64,000 nt of DNA from Micromussa lordhowensis (lineage: Eukaryota > Cnidaria > Anthozoa > Scleractinia > Lobophylliidae): contig OZ026606.1 of NCBI GenBank assembly GCA_964020085.1, positions 8,859,683-8,923,682 of the forward strand, given 5' to 3'. Under the pieces are notes generated by a model, which made no database searches, had not been told where the DNA came from, and was given only the letters and a program-made list of their open reading frames with translations. Position numbers and translations under genes: made by a program. Positions 20,339 to 33,705 of the stretch are shown one piece after another. The stretch's first letter is position 1. Every line of letters begins with the position of its first letter.

Positions 20339-22491
20339 CTTTAAGGTAAATCTGAGCATTTTGATTGATTCTTTCTTGGATGGGATTTTTGCCATTCAGA
20401 CTGTTTCCATGTCATAAGCCATGTATTTTTTTTGCTTTTGAAAGCCAGAAAATTTAAGGCCTGAGTGGCTACTTACTTATCTACTATTACAATGTATCTG
20501 CTTACTAACCTTGGCTAGCTTGCTGGAGCCGTATTGGGGAATATTGGCCCTTGGTCACTTTTTGACAGACTTTGTTGCACTCGGTCCAAACTGCTACCTC
20601 GGGTCAATAATTCCCCAGTACAGCCCTCATGTTCAGATAGTAAGAGGTTCATATTTTTAAAACAAATACATGTAGCCGTCTAATTTATTATCAGAACTGA
20701 TGCTATATGTCATTCTTTTTGTAAGATTTTTTTAAGCGTACACATTCTTGTGAAGTGCCATGGACAACTATTGAATGGTGTGTGCTATATTATTATTATT
20801 AAGACATTTATTGTGTTTTATTAATTGGTCCGAGATGCTGTCAAGGTCCAAAAACAATGTCCAGCCATTGTGACTGAACAAGCTTGGTCAATAAAGGAGT
20901 TATTATTTATGATAGACACTATTTTCCTGCGGGACACAGGGAAGTCGTGAAGGGGCAAGAGACAGTAGCCCCATCTTGGTCACTTCGGTAGCCAATCACA
21001 TCACAGGATTTCGTTCACTCAATAGGAGAGTCAAGATATGATTAATCAGACTGAGACGTATATGGTACAATGACGAAGAGTTGCCAAAGTGGAGTGTTTC
21101 TGTAATGTGGACAAGCCATACAAAATAAAAAATAATTACATAAAGAACAAAATTACATACTAACAGTCTTTTTCCTTAGTATTATAGAAAGTTGTAAAAA
21201 AAAAGAAACAAACAGTACAATGTTAATATAATTTACCTCACAACATGATATCCATAGAGGTTTTCAGATCTGTACATGTAGAGGTTAATATTTTGGGTCA
21301 ATATTTTCAAAGTAATGATAACCCTACCAGAAATCAACACCTTATTGCAAACCTCCAGGACTGTCATTAAGGTTTGAGTCACCTGTAGCCTTGTTGTCCA
21401 CACCCGTAACCAACTTGCTACTTTGTGGTTGAATTATATTAACTGACAGGCTATTTCACCGGTAACATGCAGGGAAATCAGCCATACTCAGCTGTAACAG
21501 GTGCTATGTGTTACAGCCCTTAATGGCAACCCTGATCTCTCACAACAAACCTTTAGTACATGTAAAATGCCTACAAAAAGTCTGGCTTTGGATACTGGGT
21601 TTTGTCCAAAATACAATGCTTGATAAGCCACAATTTTTGTGCAGATGGTCACATAAATTTACTAAACACTTTGTAGACGGTAATCAGAGGGACTCTGCAA
21701 GTTGAAAATAACAAATGCTGATTTATATCTAATCTACTTATCTGATAAATATCGTACATACATGTATTTGTCGCTATAATTATAAATTTGCATATTTCTA
21801 TTGATAACAAGGCAGAGATATTGAAGCAGACTTCTGTTTTTTATGGACAGGAAAAGATATTGGCCTTTATAATCTATCAAACACTTTCGCTTGCATGTTA
21901 TTGGTCTAAACACATCACATGACTGCATATGCCCCAGCTAGAACTGGGAATTTTCAAGTGATGTTCTCCAATATTTTTGGTAAATGCGGAAAAAATATTT
22001 GAAGGATAACAATTACAATGTAGGGCTGCCAATAAGGGCGGTAACCTGTGACAGCTGAGCATGCTTCATGGGCCCTTGTCTTTACAGGTGGCTGTAGTTA
22101 AAACAATTCACCCTAGAAGTTAAAAATTTGTTATGAGTGTGAAGATCAAGGCTACGTGAATCAAAACTTGATGACAGCCCTGAATAGCCCCCATTGACTT
22201 TAAAAATATTCTCAGATATTTGTCCTTGACATTATCTCTTCCTTGAAATTCATATTTTTTCGCGAGCATCGCTCTCATAAAACTGTTTGTTTCTCAGAAC
22301 AGACAAATGTATGAGGACAATGACCTGAGCATATTTTTGCACCAAATGGAGGCTACTGTTTATCTATCTACAAACAAGTAGTGAGTATAGTAATTAAATC
22401 CACACAAAGGCATAATGTACAAGGTAACAAATACTGATTATTTTAAAGCTCTCACACCAATGATATTTATACATGTAGGTTGGTAATAGTG

Positions 22492-22497
22492 TTTATT
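22492..22497 (-). terminator. Polyadenylation signal AATAAA of SSNA1
   Basis: On the minus strand GCAAATAAAC lies about 100 bases past the SSNA1 stop codon, a plausible 3' end. Confidence 0.5.
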
Positions 22498-22597
22498 TGC
22501 AAGAAACAACAGATAGGACAACGAGTGCTACAAAATTTAATTCCCACTAATTGTCTTTACATTATGACTGAGTAAGGATCATTCAGCATGAACACAT

Positions 22598-23916
22598 TTA
22601 TGTTGTTTGTGTTCCAGCCTTGTCACGCACAGACCCTTGACTATGACTCGGCTGGGCTTTATCTTTTCCTGTCTCTTTCTTTAAAACATGAAGAAGAGTT
22701 TGAGAACTTTCAAGAATCTGCAACCAGAACAAAATCAAAGTTTGGTCAAAATGTAGCGAGTAGTAAACAATAACAACAAATTATATGGTCATCAAAATTA
22801 ATATGAATCACTGTCTGGTATATCAAGGGTGCTTTAGACTCTTAGTACTCACTGTGCAATACCGGTAACAATATTTAGGGCCTGATTACATGATGAATTC
22901 CAGCCTGGGCTGGAGTTTCAAGCACAGCTAGGGCAGCTGAAATTTTGTTGCGATTACATGATGAATTTCAGTCTGGACTGAAACGTTAGCCTCAGCGCTA
23001 AATAGCTGCAGCCACCTTGTTTCCAAGAAAACAAAATCACTGCACAAGTCCAACCTTGCTTTTCAGCCAGGGTTGAAATTCTGTTTCAATTACATAGGAT
23101 TTTTTCAGATTTTTCAGTCCATTTCACCATGAAAATCCTAGTCCATTTGAAAACCCGGGCTACAACTGTAGGATCTTTAGCCTGGCCGAATCCTTCTCCA
23201 CGTACATGTGATCACCAATTTGATCTTGAGAGGATTGAAATTTCAACCCGGGGTGAAATTCGCCATGCAATCAGGCTCTTCCACACTCTTTCCACACAAC
23301 TTATATTTCACTCTTCACATCCACCCAGAGGCATCAAATGCACACAAAGACCTAATGGTGGATGATCAGTATATCAAAGTCAAGGAAATATGATCTTCAC
23401 ATCTGAAGCACCAAATCAACTGCCTTAAGGGTAAAATGAATATTCAGCTTGTTAATGAAAAAAGGATATAAGGTCACACACAGCCAGTCAAATTGTAATA
23501 TTGGTGATTTCCATGCATTGAAGATTATGCTAACCTTCATGTAAGCTGCTTCCGTTTCGGCGATTGTTTTGTCATACTCGTTTCTGGATGCTATCTTTTT
23601 GGCTAGGCTTTCGTTGATTTTTGCCAACCTCTCACTGAGGATGCGAATGTCATTCTGGATTTTTCCTTTCTCTTCCTCCTCGTTTAGTATTTGTTTTTGA
23701 AGTTCATCTCTCTTTGTACATAGATCTTCTATACCTTGATATCAGAGTACAAACGGAAATTAAGAAGAAAAGCACTCTTTTCATGAACAACATGGCGGCA
23801 GAAATGACATCATATGTCAAAGTTTTCTAACTTCACTGGAGCTTGCACGAATAAAAATACTTACACTTCACTAGCTCATTGTTGTATGCCTGCAACGTTG
23901 CCCCTTGTTGTGACAT
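22598..23916 (-). CDS. SSNA1: SSNA1 (NA14), microtubule-associated coiled-coil protein
   Basis: Three coding exons on the minus strand: 23916-23865, 23734-23535 and 22717-22598. Introns are GT-AG and phases agree, giving 123 residues (human 119). The start [17 protein letters not shown], the central CIEDLC and the block [19 protein letters not shown] match the animal family closely. Exon 3 starts ILESSQTLL and ends in a polar tail. The protein is one long coiled coil from about residue 12 to 105. In other animals SSNA1 forms filaments at centrosomes and basal bodies, binds microtubules, and supports cilia, axon branching and cytokinesis; a similar role is inferred here. It is divergently arranged with FBXO31, starts 267 bp apart. 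Confidence 0.95.
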
Positions 23917-24183
23917 CGCAGCCTAAATAGAGCTAAGAATCCAGTCTTAAGCTCACAATCATGAACGACACAAATCGAAAGATATTTTTACGATCTCCCG
24001 CGTAATGTTTGGTTCGCGTTGTCCTGGAGCTAGTAGCGGGGGTACTCTGCAATGCATCTTGGGAACAAATTATATCTTTTTCTACACAGTCATGGCGGAA
24101 GACAACGTATGCAGATGTAAACATAAATCACTTTCGATTTAACTGTTTCGTTCACTGGGGAGCTAGAGATGATTTACATGTAG
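23917..24183. promoter_or_regulatory. Bidirectional promoter between SSNA1 and FBXO31
   Basis: Only 267 bp separate the two start codons, so the transcription starts must lie here. No TATA box is obvious. CATGGCGGAAG near 24091 contains the ATGGCGG core of YY1-type sites. It also begins a 17-codon upstream ORF (24092-24142) ahead of the FBXO31 start, which could dampen its translation if it lies within the mRNA. Confidence 0.55.
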
Positions 24184-27100
24184 ATGGCAAAAATTTTCAA
24201 CCTAGCCAACGAGGTGCTGGCCTCCATTTTCAAGCACCTAGATGGTCTTGATCTTGGCACGGTTGCTAAGACGTGCCAAAGATTCCGCAATGCCTCTGTT
24301 ATAGACCAAATTTGGCAACATCTGTGTGAAAGAGGTAAATATTGCTTGCCGTTGCTTGCTTATCAAGCGAGAGAAAACGAAAGGTTTAATTTGTTGTGGA
24401 AGATTGTCAATCGCATAGACAGGCTAGGGCAAAAGACACCCTGGTTTAATTCAACCTTATTATGCAATCAGAGATTAGGTTAATATTATTAAGTTACAGT
24501 AAGACTTATGTCTATATTTCAGACATTTTTGTCTGGGCCTGAAACTTTGCAATCTGAATCTGCGTAAGTGACTTTGAAAAATGCAAGTATGAAGATGAAA
24601 AATGTGTAAAATTTGGCAAACCCTGAGCGGTGTCTGACATTTGCAGACTGCAGACTACATTTAGGTCTAAACAGCAATCTGGTTAGCCTGAATATCAGTC
24701 AGGTTAGCCTGAATAGCACTCCGGTTAGCCTGTTTACGGTTAGCTATCAGTAATGGAAACGGGAATGCAGTATTTAGTTAAAAAGTCTACAGTCTGTGGT
24801 CTGCAGTCTGCAAATGTCAGACACCGAACCCTGAGAGATTTCATGGCTAGGCCTGTAAGGACAAATTTTGTGAAAGGGAGAAGAAGTTTAAGATAAAAGT
24901 AATTTATAATAACATAACGAGTTTCCATTGGTAGAAGTGGAAAAGATTGTTGGAATAATGTATAACAATTATTCCATGAGCCCGAGTCAGATATGAAGTG
25001 ATAAAATAACCAATGAGCGTGTAGCGCGAGTTGGTTATAATCACTTGGCCGATTTTTTTTCGGCTGATTTTTATTTCGGCCATTATAGAGGGCTGAAGTT
25101 GAAAACGTCATGCGGAAAATTTTTAAACTTGGCGCACTATTTTCCATATGACGTAAAACTTCGACTATTGGCTCATAGTCAGAGTTTTTTAGCCAATGAA
25201 AAATCTAGAAATGCAATAGTTGGAGCTGAGAATTTACTAAATGCAGTTAGCCTAAATTTAAAACTAGAGAAGAGGATTTGATCATAGGAACTGTGTATAA
25301 GCTATTGCCAAATAGTTAATATTTGATTTACTTAAAATGAACTTGTTTAACTGAACTTTACAATATTGTTAGTAATTAGACAGTATATTGAAGATTATAG
25401 CACATGGTGTTTTTTAATTTTGTTGTGCTCTATGTTTAGATTATGGCGTTTCATCTCTTGATCAGTGGCATCTCTCTTCATTTCGTGAACTATACATCAT
25501 TGGTAGGTTCTTTGCTTTGTGCACTTTGTGGAATGTTGACCTACATGTAGTTTGTAGATACTGAAATAACAGGACAAACTATAAAGTTTGAAAAGACAGT
25601 GCAGGGCTTGAAAAAGTGCCTTCCGATCGTCCCGGACAAGTAACTTTTCATTGTCACTTGCCTGATGAGCAAGGGCCTGGGCAAATTGTCTGCCAACTAA
25701 ATTAAAAAAAAGTAAACTAAGACTTGCCCAGGGCAAGAGAGAGCTGCTTGTCTGAAGGGCAAGCTAGAATTATTCAATTTGTTTTTTAAGCCTTGCAGTG
25801 TTTCTATTACTGTAAGCTTGGAGGAACAAGAAATGCTGTGGAAAGATGATCCGATTTCACAGCTTCTTCAAGTTCTCTTTAATAAATTTTACAATAGAAC
25901 TCCATAGCTACTGTAGAAAGAAACATGCAGAATATGTTATCTCTTTTAGAAAACATTACATTTACAAAATGTAAAGAAAGGAAAATCAGTAACTTATTTG
26001 ATTATCAAAATACATGTATAAATTCTCTTTGCTCACATGATCAGTTCTGCTCATCAGAACAGATCATGTTAGTTCTATATTGGCTACTGAAGTACGTCAT
26101 TCACTGCATGCTTTTTAAAGGGTGGTTTCTACATGTATGTCAATGTGATAGTTAAAATAATACATGTACAAGCGACATATGGTCAGTTACAATAAATTTT
26201 TATTATAGCAGATATTCATTATTGTAAGATTCTAGTTATAACTCCCTGTTTATAAGCCTCCCCCGCCCCACCCCACCCCAGTCTAGACCCATCTTTATCT
26301 ATACAAAAAAGGTTATTCTGGCTACTACTTCATTTGCGGGTACCTGCCATTGTTATGAAACTTATTCATACAAATGATCTCTGTGCCTTGTGTGCTTGTT
26401 TTCTTACTTTTGCCTTGTGTTTCTTATTCCCAAGAGCATAAAACATCATTTTATACAGCTAAATGTTGGTTTCACCAGCTTATTTCAAAACAGTTCTTGT
26501 ACCACTTAGATATCAGCCTCCCCTGATTATAAGCCCACCCAAACCTCCATTCTAAGAAGCTGTATAAGCCCAGGGTTTATCACTGGAATCGCACTGTATG
26601 TGAGGTTATGGATGTGTAATTTTTATTGTTTTTAAGCCATGGTGCTATATTATTATCTTCTCTTAAGGCTTATCTATCTTTTGTCCCAATTTCTATGTGT
26701 TAAGTGCTACACAGGTATGGCTGCTTACTTGGTATATGGAAATGCAACATAAATCCTTATGGTGGCTTGCTACATATAAAGGTGATGTTATTGATCATGT
26801 TATTATTAACAAATAAAGAAGCCTCAACTGTGCTCTGTTCTGTTGCAAAGCACGCAGGAAGCGGTAGAGCACAAAGAAGTGTAGGGGAAAACACAACATA
26901 ATTGAGTGTTTTTCCCTACTTCTTGAGTGCTCTACCGCTTCCTAAGTGCTTTACAACAGAACAGAGCACAGTCGAGGCTTCTTTATTTGTTTTATGATAA
27001 ATATTCCAATAGTTTCCCCACACACTTGGCTGAATTTTCATGCTAAACTTTATTTTCCAAACCAGGACAAGTGCATTGGCAATTCTCTGTTCTCTGATAA

Positions 27101-30100
27101 AGCACGCTAAAATAAGCCAATCACAGCCCTTGTTAGAACTGTTGAAAAAATTTGATTGGCTAATGAGACGACAGCTGTCAATCACAAACTGAACTTTTGC
27201 TAAGCTTTCGGTATCGAGTTGCTTTCCAGGAGAAGAACAATACCTTCAAAGATCACTAAATAAGGATCTAAAGGTTTCTACTCCAAAGGAATCTGGACGC
27301 ATTATGGCTCATAAGAACGTGCACTGTTGCAAATGGAAATTAAGAAACGGGGAGCTCAAAGCTTGCGGATGAAAATGCGAAAAATGCTGAGTTGTGTTTT
27401 AAAGGAGCTGCTAAGGAGCTACAGTTGATTACAGCTCAATTAATTTGGTGTTTTCCTGTCATTGTTTTACTTCTTTAAGTTTAATTTCCGCCTTCGTGAC
27501 AGATATAATGTCTTTTATCGAATCATTCGCCAGGTTGAGAATTTGTTTATTTTGCTGCGTGTTTTGTTGGAATCTAGCAAAACTACTTGTTATTTTAGTA
27601 CAGTTTTTGCACTTCTGTTGTTAACAATGGTCTCCATGCAGCTATATTTGCTGTAGACAAATAGCTCGTTTCCATTGTGTTTGGGTGAACTACAGGGGAT
27701 GTTTAATTTGGGTCAAATTTGTGAAATCCCAAAGCAAAAATTTTAAAGCCAGCTTACCGTCATCAACCTGTGCTCTGTTCTCTGATAAAGCACGCTGTTT
27801 TCAGCCAGTCAGAGCACGTGTTATATGGAAACTTGAGTGGAAGATTAATACCAGTACTTTCATTTACATATTTATTCAGTACTTTTTATTGATTTTATTA
27901 ATAACGAAAAAAATATTGTTAAAAAGGATTTTTCACTGACTGTATTTAAATTTCTTTCCAATTTCCTGTTACAGTTATAGGTGAAATTATGAAACTTACT
28001 GTCACTAGTCTATTTTTCATTAAGAGTTCCAGTCATGCCTTTTCATGAAGTGTTTTCTGGATTTTAATGATTGATGAGTCTTGTCTAAATTTTTACTAAT
28101 CTTGTCTGAAAGTCTATGACCAACATGGGTGTTATTCATTTTTTTCAGAATATATTTTGTCTATTCTTCATTACTTATTAATAATATGATTCTAGAAACC
28201 TGTATTAATTAATGTCTCTTTTCAGGCTTCCCCAGGTAGGATTGAGGCTTTTGATTGTCGAGCACCATTTGACCCTGATATCGCGAGTGCATTGAGACCC
28301 AAGCTTATGTTTGCTATAGAGGTGCATAATGGAGAACCACTGATTCTGTGCTATAGTAACTGGGAAGAATTACCTCACACTGGAAACCTGAGAGTAAGTT
28401 CAGCAATCTCTTATTTTCACCAGGCTTTGAAAAGTAATTTAGTAATTAGTAGTTATTTATGCCAGCAGATCCTTCCTCTGCATTGTTTAATGGTCAAAGA
28501 ACATGAGTCTCCAAGATTCATTCATATTCCATCCAGGGGGTCGGATAGCATAATCAAAGGGATACCCCAACAAAAAGTGATGCCTGATGAACTGACAGAT
28601 TCTCCTTACAAATAACCTTGTTTCTACTAAAAAAGAGGAGAATATGAAACAAGATCAAAATTTGCTTAGCCTTTGTAAGGTATCCCTTTATTATTCAAGT
28701 TGCTTCATTGCTTATACATTAGAACATATTTGTTTGCTTTGTAGAGACTCTCCCAAGTAGACTTAATGTAGTTCAGAAAATAATTTGGCATTGTATATTT
28801 TTGCTGACAGATAGGAAATGTTGTTGAAGGGAAAGTATGTCAGTTTAGTATAGAGTGCAACAGCTCGTTGAAGCATGAAATCCCATCAGAGAGAGAAGAG
28901 GTTTGTCATAACAGTGCAGCTTTGTATTGTGCTTCTACTTTCATATATTGGATTATTGTAGGCATAACTTGTCAATTAACAAACTTTGCTAAATGGACAA
29001 TACCACAAAACATCCATACCCAGCCACCGGCATGTTTTTGCCCCCTCCCCCCTACCTTCAGAAATTCCAAAACGCTTTACCCCCGTGCCTTCTGAATTCC
29101 AATCGTTAGTATCCCTCCAGGTCTTCTGTGTTCCAGTTCAAAGAACCCCTCCCCTCCCTCTTGCCCTCAGAATTTCAAGAAAGTCGTCTGTGGTATAAAT
29201 GTGTATAGTTTTCTGGAATTGCCCAATATTAAAGTGTATATGACACAAAATTTTTTATTTCGGTTTCTGGTCCTTTGATAAGTAAAAGAAACGTTTCTGA
29301 GCTTAAAAGTGGTCTAAAATGTTGGAAAGTTTGTTTTTTCGAGCTGAAAACTCAATATTTTTGCTTCAAAAGTGTTGCCGGAAGTGGGCAGCCAAAAGGT
29401 CATGTGACTTGCTGGTGTGACGTCCGTCTACTTGACTCGCAGCAAAACATGGCAGAAAGCAAGAGAAATCAAATTCCTTCGCTAACAACGCTAACAGTTT
29501 TGGTGCAAAAATTTTGGTAAAATGGTCCAAAAGTCCAAAAGTCAAATTTTGGCTTATGCGCTTGTGCCAGATTAAAATAGTGTACATTTTTGTACCTAAT
29601 CTTGGGGAAATCTATCTTTTTGATAAAAAAAGCTTTTTCAGCAAAACTAAGGCCATCTAGCATCATAGCAGCCAAACATTGGTTTATGATTTATTGGTGT
29701 GCGGCATGGGTGTCTTTGAAAATGGCCTTTTTTGGTGAACCACCTGAGTATTATATAGTCACAACTCCTGGCTGACCCTGTGGAATTTTGATTTACTGGA
29801 GATGTGGAACCTGCTGAAATACTTAGCAAAATTAATTGAAGCGTTTACCTTATTTCTCTGAATTCACTTTGTCAAACACTGAGGTTTCTTATACCAATCT
29901 GTATGTTATTTATTGATATTTGTAGGGCATGGGTGTCTTGAGAAGGTGGATGAAGGAAGAGTATAATAACGAAACCTTACTATCTTTTCAACCTCACATG
30001 GTGCAACTTGTTCTGATGAAATATGTAACTATGCACTCCTTACACAGGTTATCATTCAATCGTTTTAATGATTTTTTTGTTATTTTGAACACCGAGATGA

Positions 30101-33100
30101 AATGTGGTAGTTAATATGTTATTGTCAAACACGAGAGATGGTGTGACCGCGTTTGACCAAATTTCCGAAAACGAAGAACAGAGTTGAGTATTTTTGGTGA
30201 ACTTCAAGTTGTTTGGAATGTGATCAAACACTGTCTTGAGTATTTGGTAAATCTTCACGATTGAAACTGAAACTAAGGAGAAAACAGATAAAAAAAAGTG
30301 CAACTGCCGTCTTGGTGTAGTTTAAATTTGACAATAATATTATTACCGGTATTAATGAGTTGGAAAATTCACCATCACACTCCACAAACACATGTACATG
30401 CGTAGTGATTGCATTGATTTAGTTCAGGTAAAAACTTGTTGTGACCAGGCAATGGGATTCCATCTTAATTAAAATTTGATTATTAAGGTAATCTTGTTTA
30501 TCTATCTGTATGCTTCATTCCAGACAACCACTTCAGTTTCAAGTCCTTAATCTTCAACAGCCTTCCCCTAATGACCTTGTCATGACTCCTGGTGTGTTTA
30601 AGGTACTGGGATTGTTCATAAACCTAGTTAATTAGGCTGCTCCCAGTGTGTGGGCCTTCATATTATTTTGTGACACTATAGCTTTTAGCTTGACTAATGT
30701 GCACTTGTTGCAGGGTACCTACAGCAGTCACGGATTGGAACTGGTTATGGTTACTGTGGAGGACTATAAAATGACAGGGACAAAAATAACGGTGTGTGAA
30801 GAGAAATATTCAATTTATTTTAAACAATTATTGGATGAGGTTTTTGTGATATCCAGAATAATCAAGGTCGAGGTAAGGGTTATCAGCCGAAGGCTGAGGC
30901 TGATAACCCTTACCGAGACCTTGATTTTTCTGGATATCACAAAAACCGAATCTAATAATTGTTTTATTATACATTGAACAAACGCAAAAATTTGGAAATC
31001 ATGCACTGCGGTCATACATGACATGATAACCCGTGACCTTGACATGATTAGCCGTGACCTTGACATCATTACCCATGACCTTGACATGATTATTGTATAA
31101 TCTGCAGTTATGACGTGAAGGACGCTGATTTCGAAAATTCACTGTACGCTTTTGGCCAATCAGAAAAGGGTTAGAGGGTTCAGTGTATAATAATATGGGT
31201 AACTAGTAAGCTTGGTAGCCGCATTGCTCAGCATGTTTTGAATGTTTTTACCGCTTGTATTGTCATTAAGAAGTTTTCAGTTGTTGCGTTGCAATGTTTA
31301 CAAACAAATCCTATTAGACCACTACCTCTGAAACTGTCCTAATGGCCTGTACCGCTTCAAAAACGATGGGGCTTCGTCACTAGCGTTTACGGCTTCATTA
31401 TCAAGACAAAAGCACTCGTGAATAAGACTATCTTCCAGCCCATACACCAATAAGTTATATATCTTTTACTGTTTTAGAAAAACGCTCAACAACGCCTGCC
31501 TCTCTCTGCAACTTCTAGGTAATTCCGTCGTAGGGTTTACAGCGGGTTATCGCAATGAGTTTGAAGCGAAAATGTCCAAGACTTTTGCAAGAAAATGTTT
31601 TAAAATGAGAAGTTGTAAGTCAAATCACGAGCCAGTTATTAAATTTTCTATGCAAATACGGCGTTCAAAACGTAACTTTCGGTGACTGTCTTAACTTGTG
31701 GCTTGAAACTGGAGAATTTGGAAATTTGACTTTTGGCGGGAAAGACAGCGAGAACTGCGCGCTGCAGAATGTTGGGGTGACTGTTCGACTGAATTCATCT
31801 ACAGTTTGGAAACACAGAATGTGTTTCCGTTTTCCTTTTTTGGATCAGAATAGGATCAGAATGCATCACATTTTAGCTTCACATGGTTACACGATGGGTT
31901 TGAATGGTCGGGAAAGCAGTGTAGCTCACATCATATCTGAAGCTAGCCATAACTATTACCGTGATTTGGACATCAGATCTTAGTATAGTACTGGTTTAGA
32001 GTTTTATGATTTTATTTAAGGCTAAATGTACTTGGACACTTGATTTTGAACCATATCTTTCTGTATGGTTATCTGCTAAATTGTTTTTTCCCCTTAGCTT
32101 TCCCCGTAGTTAATAATCTTGAATTTTTTTCTTGATACGATTAGAAATTGGACCTCAAGTCTTACAATTCAGAGAGTAATCGTGCCTGATCATCCACTGT
32201 TATTTATTATCTCGTGAGGAAAATTCAAATTTTCTTGTTAAACTCCAGTAACAATTTCTGTAGGTTTTCCTCATGAGTGCTGTTGATTGTTTGACCTGAA
32301 GAACATTTTTCAGTCGAACGCGTTGGTAGAAATCTCCAATAAATTATGTGCTACTTATAACTAATAACCAACAATGTACCTACTCACCTGTAGGGAGACC
32401 CTAATGTGCCAGGAGGTCAGATAACCTTTGATGTTGACCTCAGGCGACCCATCACTGATGAGCTAGAGCCTGCTGAACAAGAACAAAATTTGGGCGTGTG
32501 TCGTGATCGAGAGTTCACCCTTCCGTCTGCCTATGAAGCCAGATACACCAATTTTCCCAATGTTTGCCTTGCCAGGTATAGAAGTAACGTACATTGTGCA
32601 CACAGTATTATTAAGTCACCGGCATCTTTAAGCACTTTGTCTCTTTGTCTTAAGCCAACGTGTCCTGTTTCTCGTGCGAGGAAGATTAGTACTAAAGCTG
32701 TCTGCTTTCTGCAAGCCGTTTGTTTGCCCAGTATGATTCCTTTTAATATTACTTCGTAATTCTTTCTTGCTCAATTTTCTACCTCTACATTTTTTTTTTC
32801 TTGTTGAACTCTTTCTTGCTTTACTTGTCCTTCTCCTGAGGAGCAAATTTTCTCATTTTAGACTGTTACGATTAGTGCCGTATTTTTTTTCTTGCCGGGA
32901 AGAGGGCAAATCTTAGTATTCAAGGTTGATCGTCAGCTTACAAGTTGATAAAGCTAAATTAACTGACGCGGAGAACATAATATACATGACGTTTCGTGCG
33001 TTTAGCTCTTCGTCGTTTTGCTCCAACGATTAGGCTGTGCCCTTGCGCATCGCTACCATGAAGGTTATATTTTCTTGACTTCTGTTAACAGTAATTGGTT

Positions 33101-33705
33101 AGTTGTATTGTATTGCTTGGTCGACTTCTGTATCGTTTCTTGTAAACCGATACACGAGGGCAGTACCGTACCACCCAAGGGCCAGACCTGAACATATCAG
33201 TTTTTCCCAAATTCACTACCGCGGTTCTTTAGCTGTATCAACTTCAAGTGTTTAGTCTCCTCCGCAGCCGTTATTAGGGTCGTCACGCAAGAGGCGTTGC
33301 GTGACGACCCTAATAACGGCTGCGGAGGAGACTACCAAGTGTTTTGCCTGTACACCGACGCAGCACGGCAGTTTCTTTAGAAATTAACCCTTCAGGAGAA
33401 ACGTAGGGACAGTTTGCAGTCCATGCAGTATTTGATTCACCTCTTTGGTACCCAGGTCTAACACCAAAAATTTTCGAATCCCGCCAACAACTCGTTTGGC
33501 AGTCAGTTAACCTGTTTGAGTCCTGTTTAACTTGTTTGTCTCTAGATATCACGGCAGAGGACAGATTGCTAGTCATGGATTCATGTCTCCTCAGTGGACA
33601 CCAGGCCACTTTGTGCTGTTTAACGATAACTTGTTTGGTTTTCGCTGGCTTGAACTGATGGCGTTCAGTGTGTACAGTAGAGCGACCGAACCTTACCTGA
33701 GATGA
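24184..33705 (+). CDS. FBXO31: FBXO31, substrate receptor of an SCF ubiquitin ligase
   Basis: Ten coding exons: 24184-24334, 25440-25502, 26705-26781, 28226-28393, 28811-28900, 29926-30047, 30524-30602, 30714-30791, 32394-32575 and 33546-33705. All phases agree and the frame is open for 389 residues (human 539). An F-box lies at about residues 6-48 (LANEVLASIFKHLDGLDLGTV). The FBXO31 substrate domain follows: LHRYGCLLGIW and NPYGGLL, GTYSSHGLELVM, TKITGDPNVPGG, and at the end IASHGFMSPQWTPG and FGFRWLELMAFSVYSR. In mammals FBXO31 joins SKP1-CUL1, degrades targets such as cyclin D1 after DNA damage, and recognises C-terminally amidated proteins. Compared with human it lacks much of the N-terminal extension and the low-complexity insert before the last block. 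The donor of exon 5 (GTTTGT) is weak. Introns hold several foldback repeats. Confidence 0.93.
26809..26991. repeat. Foldback MITE in FBXO31 intron 3
   Basis: Arms of about 80 bp are inverted copies (ACAAATAAAGAAGCCTC ... TGTGCTCTGTTCTGTTGC, and complements), with a short central spacer. It starts 28 bp after the exon 3 donor. Partial related sequence (TGTGCTCTGTTCTCTGATAAAGCACGC) recurs near 27768. Confidence 0.75.
30822..30964. repeat. Foldback MITE in FBXO31 intron 8
   Basis: Arms of about 65 bp (AAACAATTATTGGATGAGG ... GGGTTATCAGCC and complements) with almost no spacer. It starts 31 bp after the exon 8 donor site. Confidence 0.75.
31022..31094 (+). repeat. 21-bp tandem repeat containing TGACCTTGA
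   Basis: Three and a half units of 21 bp, each holding TGACCTTGA (31034-31042, 31055-31063, 31076-31084). The reverse complement TCAAGGTCA is the extended half-site bound by ERR/FTZ-F1-type nuclear receptors. Location: FBXO31 intron 8. Confidence 0.7.
33254..33333. repeat. Perfect 36-bp hairpin in the last FBXO31 intron
   Basis: Two 36-base arms (starting AGTCTCCTCCGCAGCCGTTA) are exact inverted copies around an 8-base loop. It lies about 210 bp before the last exon. No TIR/TSD of a known family recognised; it looks like a minimal palindromic MITE. Confidence 0.8.

Larger units (their letters stand above)
19604..22597. other. Intergenic between RBM18 and SSNA1, repeats only
   Basis: No conserved coding exon seen. 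The region holds a SINE copy (about 19719-19930), a MITE (20057-20338), ATT-rich microsatellite near 20790, and at about 22255-22360 a fragment related to the inverted repeat of 5225-6317. The two flanking genes converge on it (RBM18 +, SSNA1 -). Confidence 0.5.

Noticed and set aside
30822..30964. Extension of FBXO31 exon 8 into the following frame
   Set aside because: The open frame continues into a foldback repeat; the GTGTGT donor at 30792 and the conserved continuation GDPNVPGG at 32394 show where the exon ends.
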